Positions 47,901-57,465 are shown, numbered from the stretch's first letter. The stretch: 57,742 nucleotides of DNA from Propionivibrio sp. (GCF_029255185.1 NZ_JAPUVO010000075.1:1-57742); one strand, 5' to 3'. A program made the numbers and translations. The notes: generated from the letters alone by a model not told the origin.

Positions 47901-48335
47901 ATGACTGAAAAGACCGCCAGCGTTCATTGGGAAGGCCAGGGCAAGAAGGGCCTGGGCACAATCAGCACCGAGACCGGTGCGCTGAAACAATGTCCCTATG
48001 GTTTTGCCAACCGCTTCGAGGATGACCGACGCGGCACCAATCCCGAGGAAATTCTGGGCGCCGCCCATGCGGCCTGCTTCACGATGGCGTTTTCGTTCGC
48101 CTGTGACAAAGCGGGATTGGCGACTACCAGTGTGGATACCACAGCCAGCGTGCGCCTATCCAAACAGGGGGAAGGCTTTGTCATCGACCGCATCGCGCTG
48201 ACCCTGCAGGCCACGGTTCCGGGTATTGATGACGCGACATTTCAGGAGCTCGCCGCCGCTGCCAAACGCGACTGTCCGTTATCGAAGGCGTTGGCCAGTG
48301 TCGCGGAGATCACCTTGCTGGCTACATTGAAATAG
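47901..48335 (+). CDS. osmC: OsmC-family peroxiredoxin
   Basis: The 144-residue thiol peroxidase reduces organic hydroperoxides. It has the two redox cysteines Cys59 (AAHAACFTMAF) and Cys125 (RDCPLSKAL). Length matches OsmC. A AAAGGAG site precedes the ATG. Its 3' end overlaps the end of a decayed HAD gene on the other strand. Confidence 0.93.
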   Translation: MTEKTASVHWEGQGKKGLGTISTETGALKQCPYGFANRFEDDRRGTNPEEILGAAHAACFTMAFSFACDKAGLATTSVDTTASVRLSKQGEGFVIDRIALTLQATVPGIDDATFQELAAAAKRDCPLSKALASVAEITLLATLK

Positions 48336-48534
48336 CATTTTCGAAGAAGCGGATGGCGTTTAGCCATTCAGGAAAGTTGTAAATAATGTAGTCGTGCTTT
48401 ACACCATCCTTTTCCTGCAACCCCTGATTTGATTTGAAGAAAACGGTTCTTATCCCGAGTCTCTGCGCCCCATACACGTCGTGATACATATCGTTGCCCA
48501 CAAACACAAGCACAGACGTTCCTTTCCTGTGCAT
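48322..48534 (-). pseudogene. C-terminal remnant of a HAD-superfamily hydrolase
   Basis: The 70-residue frame holds only HAD motif IV and the region after it (VFVGNDMYHDVYGAQRLGIRTVFF). Motifs I-III (DxDGT, S/T and K) are missing; upstream in another frame are only fragments. The gene is 5'-truncated and its 3' end overlaps osmC by 14 bases. Confidence 0.75.
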
Positions 48535-48618
48535 GATGTTCTGCGTAAAAACGGGAGTCTGTTGGCTACCGTACGCAGGCCAATCGAGGGATGAGTACGG
48601 TCACAACATAGCCTCTGC

Positions 48619-49425
48619 TTAACTCCTTGGATACGGCCGCGCACTACGCAATTCAGGTGTCGATTGCGTCGTCACCCGGTCGGATGGGCAAAACTTCACC
48701 TCCGGGAGCAGGCGATCAAACTCTTTCTTCACGATCGCGTAGCACTCACAGGCTCGCGCCTCCAACCCCAGTCGATCGAGCACGGAAATGTGACCACGGC
48801 GATACCCGATCAAGCCAGCCTTATGCAGCTTGCCGGCGGCTTCCGTAACGCTTTCACGACGCACCCCAAGCATGTTGGCGATCAATTCTTGCGTCATAAT
48901 CAGTTCGTTCGAGTACAGGCGGTCGAGACTCATGAGCAGCCAGCGGCAAAGCTGCTGGTCCAAAGAATAATGGCGGTTGCACGCCGAGGTCTGCGCCATT
49001 TGTGTCAGCAACGCCTGGGTGTAGCGCAATAACAAATTGTGCAATGCGCCGGCACGACGTCCGCCCGAGCGATTGAATTCATCCTTCAGCACTTGTCCCC
49101 GAAGCCGATAGGCTTGGCCACCGCTTTGTACGACAGCACGACTGGGCGTAGTTTCACCGCCCATGAAGAGGGATATCCCGATAACCCCTTCATGGCCGAC
49201 TACAGCGATTTCCGACGATGAACCGTCTTCCATGACGTAGAGCAGGGACACAATCGAGTCAATCGGAAAATAAACGTGACGCAACTGAAACCCGGACTCA
49301 TAAAGCGCTGCGCCCAAGGGCAACTGCACCGGTTCGAGATGCGGTAGCAAGCGTGCGTATTCTTCAGATGACAAGGCGCCGAGAAGGTGGTTCTGGTGGG
49401 GGCTACAAGGAGTAAGCACGAGCAT
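48619..49425 (-). CDS. Crp/Fnr-family transcription regulator
   Basis: The 268-residue protein has an N-terminal cyclic-nucleotide-binding-like domain (about 15-140) and a C-terminal winged helix with MTQELIANMLGVRRESVTEAAGKL as recognition region. The Fnr iron-sulphur cysteine pattern is absent and residues for cAMP are not obvious, so the signal is unknown. Regulators of this type in betaproteobacteria lie near stress genes such as csbD, which is present 229 bases away on the other strand. Confidence 0.9.
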   Translation of the reverse strand: MLVLTPCSPHQNHLLGALSSEEYARLLPHLEPVQLPLGAALYESGFQLRHVYFPIDSIVSLLYVMEDGSSSEIAVVGHEGVIGISLFMGGETTPSRAVVQSGGQAYRLRGQVLKDEFNRSGGRRAGALHNLLLRYTQALLTQMAQTSACNRHYSLDQQLCRWLLMSLDRLYSNELIMTQELIANMLGVRRESVTEAAGKLHKAGLIGYRRGHISVLDRLGLEARACECYAIVKKEFDRLLPEVKFCPSDRVTTQSTPELRSARPYPRS

Positions 49426-49653
49426 TCCCTCTGACTATCGATCTGCGTCCAAACGATTCATTGACACCTCATTCGAACAAAAGCCCTGCCCTCGTTATAG
49501 TTTTTGTGAGAAAGGTATTCCATGTGCCCTACATGAACTATGAGCGCTAGCGCACAGAACGTTTCCGATTCAATGCCTATTCTCCTGATTGGGAGCGTTG
49601 CGCCACCGGTTCATCGCTCCCGAGCACTTCCAACAATCACTTAGGAGATCACC

Positions 49654-49839
49654 ATGAACAAGGATCAAACCAGCGGTCGCGTTACAGAAGCCAAAGGTAA
49701 AGTAAAGGAAGTTGTCGGCAACCTGGTTGGCAATAAGGATCTGGAGCTGAAAGGCAAGGTTCAAAATACCCGTGGCAAAGCCCAGGCGGCATACGGCGAT
49801 GCCAAAGCGGATCTCAAAGACGCCATTAAAGGCAATTAA
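49654..49839 (+). CDS. CsbD-family stress protein
   Basis: The 61-residue, highly charged protein reads MNKDQTSGRVTEAKGKVKEV and repeats the GK(V/A) heptad typical of CsbD proteins, which accumulate in general stress. TAGGAG lies seven bases upstream of the ATG. A regulator of Crp type is encoded divergently beside it. Confidence 0.93.
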   Translation: MNKDQTSGRVTEAKGKVKEVVGNLVGNKDLELKGKVQNTRGKAQAAYGDAKADLKDAIKGN

Positions 49840-49934
49840 TCGCGCTCTGCCTTTGCCGTCGAGTTCATCATTGGAGCGGATCGACGGGAAAGCTGCGCTA
49901 TTCGTATCTCAGAGCGTCGTCGCTGGTCACTTCC

Positions 49935-50754
49935 GTGAACGAGATCAAAATTGCACCAGTCAAGAAGCCATCACTGTGGACGAGACTTGGCCCCGGTCTT
50001 ATCACCGGTGCGGCGGATGACGATCCAAGTGGTATCGCCACCTACTCCCAAGTCGGCGCCGGATTTGGTTACGGGATTTTGTGGACCGCGTTCTTCACCT
50101 TTCCGCTGATGGTTGGCATCCAGACGGTGAGTGCCCGCATCGGACGGGTCGCCGGTCAGGGCTTAGCCGCCAACATACGCAAGCATTACCCGCCCTGGCT
50201 GCTCTACGGCATCATCACGTTGCTGTTGATCGCGAATACGATCAACATCGCAGCCGATATCGGCACCATGGGTGCAACCCTAAAACTTCTCATCGGCGGC
50301 CCCGCCCATTGGTACGCAATCGCCTTCGGGGTGATCTCGCTGGCGCTCCAAGTGTTCGTACCCTTTCCGCGCTATGTGCCGCTACTCAAGGTATTAACCC
50401 TTGTTTTCCGCCGGCATCGTGAGCACCGGGTTGCTCGCTGTCCCGATTCTTGCCGGCTCTGCCGCCTACACGGTCGCTGAAGCCTTCAAATGGCGCACGG
50501 GCCTCGGCCTCCAACTCTTGCAGGCGAGAGGGTTTTACGCGATTGTGATCATCGCCACGGCCCTCGGCGTCGCGCTGAATTTCACGCCCATTGATCCGAT
50601 CAAAGCGCTCTTCTGGAGTGCCGTCATCAACGACGTCATTTCTGTCCCGATTATGGTCGTAATGATGCTGATGGCCGTGCGTGCTGACATCATGGGGATT
50701 TTCGTTATCACCCCGAAGGCTGACATGCCGCAAAGTGCGGCGGCGCCATCATAG
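49935..50754 (+). pseudogene. Nramp-family divalent metal transporter with internal deletion
   Basis: The first part (49935 to about 50398) encodes the normal Nramp N-terminus with the metal-binding motif GAADDDPSG and helices to PLLKVLTL. At about 50400 the frame changes by one and the sequence jumps to FSAGIVSTGLLAVPILAGSA, which is near the eighth helix. About 130 residues are missing, including a middle set of helices and loop. The C-terminal part ends normally at 50754. The gene cannot make a functional transporter. Confidence 0.85.
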
Positions 50755-50877
50755 CCAGAGACAATCACCGCGATGATCTTGTCATCCCAGTAACGGGTCA
50801 GTGATTCCAGAAAAACCGTGATTTAGTGGATATCAGAGGGAGGCACTGACATCTGAGTCGCCAAAGCGCACAGCGAC

Positions 50878-51183
50878 TCATTCCTCACCTTGCCCCCAAT
50901 ATCCGGCTTCACGTTGATGACGGATCGCAAGAATCAGGACGGCGTCCTGATCTTCTTCGAGGCTATAGAGGGCCAAGTAACCGCTGCGTCCGCGAGATAT
51001 CACCAGCTCCCGCAATTCATGCTCTACAGGACGGCCGACCAACGGATGACGTATTAATAAATTGACAGCCTCCTCAATCAACTCAACCGTCTCTGCCGCT
51101 GCCGAAGCATCAATCTCAATCAGGAAGTCGGTTAGCCTTTCGAGATCGGCAAGCGCTTGTTCCGAATAGCTCAGTTTTGCCAA
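50878..51183 (-). CDS. ParE/RelE-type toxin
   Basis: The 101-residue protein opens with KLSYSEQALADLERLTDFL and ends with VLILAIRHQREAGYW, the ParE pattern. ParE toxins inhibit DNA gyrase. Its start lies inside the end of the antitoxin gene (13-base overlap), the normal order for this class. Confidence 0.9.
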   Translation of the reverse strand: MAKLSYSEQALADLERLTDFLIEIDASAAAETVELIEEAVNLLIRHPLVGRPVEHELRELVISRGRSGYLALYSLEEDQDAVLILAIRHQREAGYWGQGEE

Positions 51184-51455
51184 GATATGGCTTTCGGTTT
51201 TGCAAATTTACTTCCGGTAATGCGTGCCTTCAGGTAGGTATGAACCTCGCTTGCATCGTAGCCTTTTCCGGTCTTCAACATTTGTTCTCGTGCCGCGTGA
51301 GCATCGGCCACGAAACTGGCCCGCCGTTCTGCTGATGTAGCCGCCTGCTCTATCGCGCGCACCATGAACGCATGTGGCGATATACCTTTCTTCTCGGCAG
51401 CGGCAACTGCCCGCTGCTTGAGTTCGTCCGAAAGCTTCAATGATGTAGTGGACAT
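51171..51455 (-). CDS. Ribbon-helix-helix antitoxin of the ParE-type pair
   Basis: The 94-residue protein has an N-terminal ribbon-helix-helix (TTSLKLSDELKQRAVAAAEK) and a C-terminal toxin-binding helix. The ATG at 51455 is favoured over a longer frame because the RHH strand begins there. It would bind the operon promoter and neutralise the toxin. Confidence 0.88.
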   Translation of the reverse strand: MSTTSLKLSDELKQRAVAAAEKKGISPHAFMVRAIEQAATSAERRASFVADAHAAREQMLKTGKGYDASEVHTYLKARITGSKFAKPKAISWQN

Positions 51456-51552
51456 TGTTGGGATCCCTCTCTCGTGATGGTAGCACCAAAGTAACACCTA
51501 AGCTATGTGAGTTGCAAGTCGTCGGTAGCAATCCGTGTCAACGAAAACGTGC

Positions 51553-52290
51553 TTAAATCAACGGCACTGACTGTGGCTTGCTGGCCGCTGCAAGCGCCTT
51601 GATATGTTTCCAAAGCACAGCCTTGGGGGTATCCATTTTCATGGCCTCAAGGCATTTCTCTAGCCAACCGGGCTGTTTTAATACATGCTCCACAGCCTTA
51701 GCGAGATCGCGTCGGACGCTACCGCCATAGGCGCTTTCTGCTTTAGCGATGGCCATCGGCAGAAGCTTGGGGGACTGCATCATCGCCATGTCGATGAGAT
51801 CCCGGCTAAAGAAGGCGTCATCACGCCAACGATCAACGTTTGCAAGCAGCTTTGAAGCCATGAGGTCGGTAGGCGTCAGTGTTGCAATACCACACACCCG
51901 GTCATCCGATTCTGGTGAGTCAAACTTGATCCGTGCCTCCAAAACAATCTCGAATTTGATCCTGGCATCCCCTACGCCAATCGCAGACTGAATGCTGTAC
52001 CCCGTGGATCTGATTTCGCGCAGCTCATTGATTACTGCACCTGCTTTGGCAATGGCTTTGAGACTGTCTGCCTCTTTGATTAACTGGTGCAGGTTTCGAT
52101 ACCCCCACAAGTCGGAAACAAGAAAGTCAATATCGACAGACTCTCGGTATTCTCCGTACCGCAGGGTAATTGCCGTGCCGCCCCCGAGGAGGCATCGGTT
52201 CCTGGCGAGCAAATCCGCATCCAGTGACTGCAACGCCATTGCAAGCACATGATGGTGTAGCCGGTTATACAAGGAAGAAACCATTCCCAT
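51553..52290 (-). CDS. AbiEii/AbiGii-family nucleotidyltransferase toxin
   Basis: This 245-residue protein is a MNT-type nucleotidyltransferase with LLGGGTAITLRYGEYRESVDIDF near residues 33-55; GG and the D-x-D pair are the catalytic motifs. Members act as toxins in abortive-infection systems, some by modifying tRNA. It overlaps the upstream HTH gene by 26 bases. Two start codons (52290 and 52284) are possible. Confidence 0.85.
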   Translation of the reverse strand: MGMVSSLYNRLHHHVLAMALQSLDADLLARNRCLLGGGTAITLRYGEYRESVDIDFLVSDLWGYRNLHQLIKEADSLKAIAKAGAVINELREIRSTGYSIQSAIGVGDARIKFEIVLEARIKFDSPESDDRVCGIATLTPTDLMASKLLANVDRWRDDAFFSRDLIDMAMMQSPKLLPMAIAKAESAYGGSVRRDLAKAVEHVLKQPGWLEKCLEAMKMDTPKAVLWKHIKALAAASKPQSVPLI

Positions 52291-52744
52291 AGGTCTTAAC
52301 GAGCTTATCGACCACTTTGCGCTCCTTGGCCGTCATCTTCTCTTTGTCGACATGCCGCCAGTTCCGCTCATAAAGATTAAGCGCATCTTTCGCCGGGAGC
52401 GCATCAACGCCATGGACGTGCCAAGCCACTTTCTTTAGCTGCGGACAATCTCTGAACGAAACTGTGCTGGGCCATTTTTGCGCATTCGTTTTTTCTTCAG
52501 GAGCGCGCTCGACTTCAGCCTCTTGGGCCAGCCCCTTGGGAACAACATCAAATGTCAGCCCGAGAACCTCCATGGCCTCAAAATACATACCCAGGGCCAC
52601 CGTAGGTTCACCATGCTCTATGCGGTGCAGCGTCACCCGGGAAATCCTCGCAGCCTCTGCGGCAACAACCGTAGAAATTCTCAGACGCTTGCGTTCAGCA
52701 CGGATGCGCTGGCCGAATTTTTGAAGGGCATTTGCGGTCTTCAC
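52265..52744 (-). CDS. HTH antitoxin of the AbiEii-type pair
   Basis: The 159-residue protein has an Xre-type HTH (FGQRIRAERKRLRISTVVAA, then ISRVTLHRIEHGEPTVALG) in residues about 10-65. A C-terminal domain of some 75 residues follows (DALNLYERNWRHVDKEKM and a closing lysine-rich helix). It should repress the operon and counteract the toxin. Unlike classical AbiEi, its HTH is of Xre type. Confidence 0.82.
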   Translation of the reverse strand: MKTANALQKFGQRIRAERKRLRISTVVAAEAARISRVTLHRIEHGEPTVALGMYFEAMEVLGLTFDVVPKGLAQEAEVERAPEEKTNAQKWPSTVSFRDCPQLKKVAWHVHGVDALPAKDALNLYERNWRHVDKEKMTAKERKVVDKLVKTYGNGFFLV

Positions 52745-52861
52745 GATGCAAATCTTTCCATTAATATGTTTCTCATAGTAGTCAAAATATAATCAGAATC
52801 AAGTATCGGAGCACACTACTTTTGTTTCTGTCGCCAGAGCAGAACGGCTAGAATCCGCAGC

Positions 52862-53437
52862 ATGCCAGACGCCGATTACCCCCTTACCTTACTCTGCCAC
52901 CCAGCAAGTCCGGCGCCGGTAGTGCGCGCGCTCGAAGTGTGGGCGAGGTTGCGACAAGACGGCGCACTCGCTCTTAACTATCGGCTCCGGGGAGACATGG
53001 CACGCTTGCTGATCCCGGCGGCGCAGGCCTCGAATCAACCCGATTTACTCTGGGAACATACCTGTTTCGAGGCTTTTATTGGTTTGCGAGACGATACGGC
53101 TTACCGCGAATTTAACTTCTCGCCGTCCGGTCAATGGGCGGCTTATGCTTTTTCTGACTACCGACAGCGCGACGAAACACGTGTCCTCAGTGCAGCGCCA
53201 CAACTCACATCCCGGCTGTTTGCCGGTCGGCTGGAAATGGAGGCAATCATTGCACCGGAAGCGCTGCCTCCCGGCGCGAGCACGCTTCTGCTCGGTCTTT
53301 CAGCGGTGATCGAAACTGCCGATGTTGTTGAAGGAAGCCACAGTTACTGGGCGCTGAGCCACCCTTCCGCCCGCCCCGACTTTCACCATCGCGACGCCTT
53401 TACGCTGGAACTGACCGTCTCATCCACCCCTGTTTGA
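52862..53437 (+). CDS. DOMON-like domain protein
   Basis: The 191-residue protein is beta-rich, with LWEHTCFEAFIGLRDDTAYREFNFSPSGQWA as the clearest family block. DOMON-like proteins of this type are found next to NamZ-type genes; they may bind sugars or haem. No signal peptide is seen. It is followed 11 bases later by the NamZ-like gene, so they probably share a transcript. Confidence 0.82.
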   Translation: MPDADYPLTLLCHPASPAPVVRALEVWARLRQDGALALNYRLRGDMARLLIPAAQASNQPDLLWEHTCFEAFIGLRDDTAYREFNFSPSGQWAAYAFSDYRQRDETRVLSAAPQLTSRLFAGRLEMEAIIAPEALPPGASTLLLGLSAVIETADVVEGSHSYWALSHPSARPDFHHRDAFTLELTVSSTPV

Positions 53438-53448
53438 AAGCCCCAACG

Positions 53449-54660
53449 ATGCCCGCCATCCAGTTTGGACTCGACCGCCTGCTTGCCGACTCCGCACTGC
53501 GCAAGCCGCTGACCGGCAAACGCCTGGCCCTGCTTGCCCACCCGGCCTCGGTCACCGTCGATCTGACACACGCCCTTGACGCGCTGGCGGCACTCCCCGA
53601 CCTCAGGCTCACCGCCGCCTTCGGCCCGCAGCACGGCCTGCGCGGCGACAAACAGGACAATATGGTCGAGTCACCCGACTTCCTCGATCCACGGCACGGC
53701 ATCCCGGTGTTTAGCCTGTACGGCACAGTGCGCCGGCCGACGGCCACCATGATGGACACCTTCGATGTCCTGCTGATCGACTTACAGGATCTTGGCTGTC
53801 GCATCTACACCTTCATCACCACCCTGCGCTACCTGCTCGAAGCCGCTGCCGAACACGGCAAGACGGTGTGGATACTCGACCGCCCGAACCCCGTCGGTCG
53901 GCCGCTTGAAGGGCTGTTGCTGCGTACCGGCTGGGAGAGTTTTGTCGGCGCTGGTCCATTACCGATGCGTCACGGACTAACGATGGGCGAACTGGCACAC
54001 TGGTTCATTGCCACTTTGAAACTTGATGTCGACTGCCAGGTCATCACCCTCCTGGGCTGGGCGCCCGACGCCGCGCCCGGTTACGGCTGGCCGCTGGGCA
54101 ACCGCAGTTGGGTCAACCCCAGCCCGAACGCGCCCAATGTCTCGATGGCGCGCTGCTACGCCGGCACCGTCATGCTCGAAGGCACGACGCTTTCCGAGGG
54201 ACGTGGCACCACCCGTCCGCTCGAACTATTCGGCGCGCCGGACATCGACGCCCAGGCGCTAATTCGCACAATGACCACCCTAGCCCCGACCTGGCTTGCC
54301 GGATGCCGCCTGCGTGACTGCTGGTTCGAGCCAACCTTCCATAAACACGTTGGCCAACTGTGCAATGGCGTGCAGATTCACGTTGAAGACGCCAGCTACC
54401 AGCACCTCGCGTTCCGCCCATGGCGCCTGCAGGCTCTTGCTTTCAAGGCACTACGCCGAATGCAACCGGACTATCCGCTATGGCGCGACTTTGCCTACGA
54501 ATACGAAAACAACCGGCTGGCCATTGACCTGATCAACGGCAGCCCGCTGCTACGCGAATGGGTTGATGATCCACAGGCAACGCCGGCCGATCTTGACGCA
54601 TTGACCCGGCTCGACGAAACCGCCTGGGAGATCATGCGGAAAGATTTCCTGCTCTACTAA
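53449..54660 (+). CDS. namZ: DUF1343/NamZ-like exo-beta-N-acetylmuramidase
   Basis: NamZ enzymes release N-acetylmuramic acid from peptidoglycan fragments. The 403-residue protein shows the family blocks FGPQHGLRGDKQDNMVES, PVFSLYG, DLQDLGCRIYTFITTL and LDRPNPVGR in its first half, and the C-terminal half carries NVSMARCYAGTVMLEGT. It has no signal peptide visible, which suggests that it works on imported or cytoplasmic fragments. Confidence 0.87.
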   Translation: MPAIQFGLDRLLADSALRKPLTGKRLALLAHPASVTVDLTHALDALAALPDLRLTAAFGPQHGLRGDKQDNMVESPDFLDPRHGIPVFSLYGTVRRPTATMMDTFDVLLIDLQDLGCRIYTFITTLRYLLEAAAEHGKTVWILDRPNPVGRPLEGLLLRTGWESFVGAGPLPMRHGLTMGELAHWFIATLKLDVDCQVITLLGWAPDAAPGYGWPLGNRSWVNPSPNAPNVSMARCYAGTVMLEGTTLSEGRGTTRPLELFGAPDIDAQALIRTMTTLAPTWLAGCRLRDCWFEPTFHKHVGQLCNGVQIHVEDASYQHLAFRPWRLQALAFKALRRMQPDYPLWRDFAYEYENNRLAIDLINGSPLLREWVDDPQATPADLDALTRLDETAWEIMRKDFLLY

Positions 54661-54683
54661 AAGGCAAATTCATTGTGTCGTAA

Positions 54684-54986
54684 AACACATGTTTTACTAT
54701 TGCGGCGCTGCCGTCTGGCAAACGAAGGGACACGCTCCACACCAGTCTTGAGCAGCGAATCTTGCCTATGTTCGTCGGTCGAATACTGCCCTTTGATGCA
54801 GCCGCCTCAGAAGCCTACGCAGTGCTTCGCGCCCGTGCGCGGGCCGAAGGCAAGGCTATCTCGCCCGCAGATGGCTACATTGCCGCGACGGCCACAAGCC
54901 ATCGTTTGATTGTTGCAACGCGAAACACCAGCCCTTTTGAAGCTGCTGGTTTGACTGTCATCAACCCTTGGAATACACAGCACTGA
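54684..54986 (+). pseudogene. 5'-truncated VapC/FitB-type PIN-domain toxin
   Basis: The open frame starts after a TAA at 54681-54683 and shows the VapC C-terminus: IAALPSGKRRD, FVGRILPFD, SPADGYIAATA and VATRNTSPFEAAG. The first about 55 residues with the first catalytic Asp are missing, and no antitoxin gene precedes it. The remaining acid residues cannot complete the active site. Confidence 0.75.
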
Positions 54987-55559
54987 CGGACAGAACAAAT
55001 TCTGCCGGTTTGGGCTTAGAACCACATGAAACGGGTGCGTTTAAATCTGTTGGTCAAAGAAGCCTAATCCCAATGGCGCTACCTTAAGCTGAATGTCAGC
55101 CATTTCCCTTTCCACCACGCACGTCGTCCCGGGTGCGATTCAAACTGATGTGGAGCACAACTCGTCGGGTTAGCACGCAGGGCGTAACCCGACGCGACTT
55201 TCGGTCATGCGCTTGGCGCAACTGTCGTCACATCGTGACGAAATACAGTCGCAATGTGACAATTTATGTCCGCCTTATCCCACCGTGCCCCTCACGCACT
55301 CAGTGTTTTCAAAGGGTTTGATCCTGGCACGAAAATTGAATGTGTAAGCAGGCCGTCCTGCATCGGGCCGGTGACCTCAAGGAGCATTTGACGTTATGTG
55401 CCGCACATCAACCTAGAAATTTTCGTCATAAAAACAATGCAATATCTCTTGACCTGCGTTAAAATCCGCCGCTTTCGCCAGCGCTCAACTGGCGACCAGC
55501 GTCGGCCTATCGGCGACGCCAGTACACATCAAGCAACTCTCTTAACAAAGCCTCGAATT
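54987..55559. other. Intergenic region of 573 bases with a REP-like hairpin
   Basis: The gap holds the hairpin at 55163-55194 and the leader of the TpsB gene. An open frame upstream of 55560 in the same phase has no signal-peptide or family features and is not taken as coding. No other gene is seen. Confidence 0.5.
55163..55194. repeat. REP-like hairpin
   Basis: CGTCGGGTTA (55163-55172) is mirrored by TAACCCGACG (55185-55194) around a 12-base loop. The CGTCGGGTTA type is common in short interspersed bacterial repeats. Confidence 0.55.
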
Positions 55560-57296
55560 ATGCCGCCGCTCCTCCACCTCCTCCACGCTCGCCCGCGTTT
55601 TGCCATCGTCGTCCGCCACGCGCTGTCGCTGTCCATCGCCGGCCTCTATGTGCTCGCCGGCGCCGCCTTCGCGCAAGTCACCGTTGACACGGAAGAGCAA
55701 CGTCGCCGCGCGCAGCAGGAGGCCGAAGAACGGCTGTCTCGGCAACAAGCGCCGGATGTCCACCTGTCACCGGCGGCGCCAACGGTCGATACTGAGGCCC
55801 GCGACCTGCCTGTCGAAACGCCCTGCGTTCGCATTGACCGCGTGCAACTTGACGGTGAGCGTCGTCAAGCCTTCACCTGGCTGGACACCTATCTTGCTGG
55901 CTACGCCGGGCGCTGCATTGGCCCGCAGGGAATCAACCAGATCGTCCAACGCACCGTCGCGCTGATTGTCGCCAAGGGCTATAGCACAACCCGCATCGGC
56001 ATTCCTCCCGAGCAGGATCTGGCGAGCGGCAGCCTGCGCCTTGTTCTTATCCCCGGCGTCATTCGCGCCATCCGCATTGAGGGTGAGGGTGAGGCCCCCG
56101 AACGCAACTGGCGCAGCGCCTTCCCGGTACGCCCCGGCGACCTTCTCAACCTGCGCGACATCGAACAGGGGCTGGAACAAATGAAGCGGACTTCCTCGCA
56201 GGACGTCTCCATTGACATTGTCCCCGAGGGCGCCCCGGGAGAAAGCGACATCGTCCTCACTGTCCAGCGCGGCAAACCCTGGCGCCTGGGCCTCACGCTT
56301 GACGATGCTGGCGCCAAAGCCACCGGCCGCCTGCAAACCTCGCTCACCGCCTCGCTCGACAACCTGCTGGGCATCAACGACCTGCTCAGCCTAACCGTGA
56401 ACAACGACGCCGACCATGACACGGCGCGCCATGGCACGCGCGGCCACAGCCTGCAATACTCGGTACCCTGGGGCTACTGGACGCTCTCCTTAGCGGACAG
56501 CGCGTCGCACTACCTGCAAACCATCCAGGGCATGAACGAGACCTTCCGTTCGAGCGGCAATACGCAGAATCAGGAAATCAAGCTACAGCGTGTGGTCTAT
56601 CGCGACCAGACCGCCAAAACCACCCTGCAATTTCGCGCCCTGCGACGCTACACGCGCAGCTACATCGAAGACACCGAAATTCTCAATCAACGCCGACGCA
56701 GCAGCGCCGCCGAACTCGGTGTTGCCCATCGGCAATACCTCGGCGACGCCCAGATTGACCTGGCCCTGGCGCACCGCCAGGGCGTCTCCTGGTTCGGCGG
56801 GCAGAGCGACGCGGCCGGGCACAGCGCCGACGCCCCGACCCCCGCCTACCGGATGCAGACGCTCGATTTCACGGCCGTCACCCCCTTCAAAATCGTCGCC
56901 CAACCCGTTCGCTGGCTGGCCACGCTACACGGGCAGACGACCAACGACGTGCTCTACGCCGTCGACCATATCGCCATCGGCAACCGCTATACCGTGCGTG
57001 GCTTCGACGGCGAACGTACCCTCGCCGCCGAGCGCGGCTGGTTTCTGCGCAATGAACTCGAAGTCCCATTGGGCGACTCCGGCCAGGCGGCCTACGCCGG
57101 CATCGACCACGGCCAGGTCAGCGGCCCGAGCGCACAAGCGCTGGCCGGCCGTCGCCTGACCGGCGCCGTTCTCGGCCTGCGCGGCGCCGGGCACGGCTTC
57201 AACTACGACCTCTTCGCCGGCTGGGCACTCGCCAAACCCGATGGCTTTGGCACCCGCAGACCGGTGGCCGGGTTTCTGTTGAGTTACCAGCTTTGA
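55560..57296 (+). CDS. ShlB/FhaC-type two-partner secretion transporter (TpsB)
   Basis: TpsB proteins are outer-membrane beta-barrel pores that export a single large TpsA partner. The 578-residue protein has a long signal peptide ending near residue 38 (AGAAFAQ). A POTRA domain follows (CVRIDRVQLDGERR, with RIGIPPEQDLASGSL), and then the barrel domain with the VRGFDGERTLAAERGWFLRNEL motif. The start at 55560 gives the signal peptide; upstream codons add unrelated residues. The C-terminal residue is Leu rather than the usual Phe. Confidence 0.92.
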   Translation: MPPLLHLLHARPRFAIVVRHALSLSIAGLYVLAGAAFAQVTVDTEEQRRRAQQEAEERLSRQQAPDVHLSPAAPTVDTEARDLPVETPCVRIDRVQLDGERRQAFTWLDTYLAGYAGRCIGPQGINQIVQRTVALIVAKGYSTTRIGIPPEQDLASGSLRLVLIPGVIRAIRIEGEGEAPERNWRSAFPVRPGDLLNLRDIEQGLEQMKRTSSQDVSIDIVPEGAPGESDIVLTVQRGKPWRLGLTLDDAGAKATGRLQTSLTASLDNLLGINDLLSLTVNNDADHDTARHGTRGHSLQYSVPWGYWTLSLADSASHYLQTIQGMNETFRSSGNTQNQEIKLQRVVYRDQTAKTTLQFRALRRYTRSYIEDTEILNQRRRSSAAELGVAHRQYLGDAQIDLALAHRQGVSWFGGQSDAAGHSADAPTPAYRMQTLDFTAVTPFKIVAQPVRWLATLHGQTTNDVLYAVDHIAIGNRYTVRGFDGERTLAAERGWFLRNELEVPLGDSGQAAYAGIDHGQVSGPSAQALAGRRLTGAVLGLRGAGHGFNYDLFAGWALAKPDGFGTRRPVAGFLLSYQL

Positions 57297-57307
57297 TTTT
57301 AAAAACC

Positions 57308-57465
57308 TCACCGCAAAGGCGCAAAGACGCAAAGGACGCTAAGAAACATGGAGTTACGAGCTTTCCACCCCACACTCATCGGGTGCCGAACAATTATGCT
57401 GGAATGGTAGGGTAACTCCTTGATCTTCTTTGCGAAACTTTGCGTCCTTTGCGTCTTTGCGGTGA
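57308..57465. repeat. 158-base inverted-repeat element with tandem CGCAAAG units
   Basis: The outer arms consist of tandem NCGCAAAG octamers: 57308-57339 on one side and 57442-57465 (inverted) on the other. The left arm has one extra unit. Inside, GGAGTTAC (57350-57357) pairs with GTAACTCC (57412-57419). The element lies between the TpsB and TpsA genes. Confidence 0.75.

Noticed and set aside
55398-55559. Upstream extension of the TpsB gene
   Set aside because: The 54 extra codons would bury the signal peptide; the ATG at 55560 begins a normal one.
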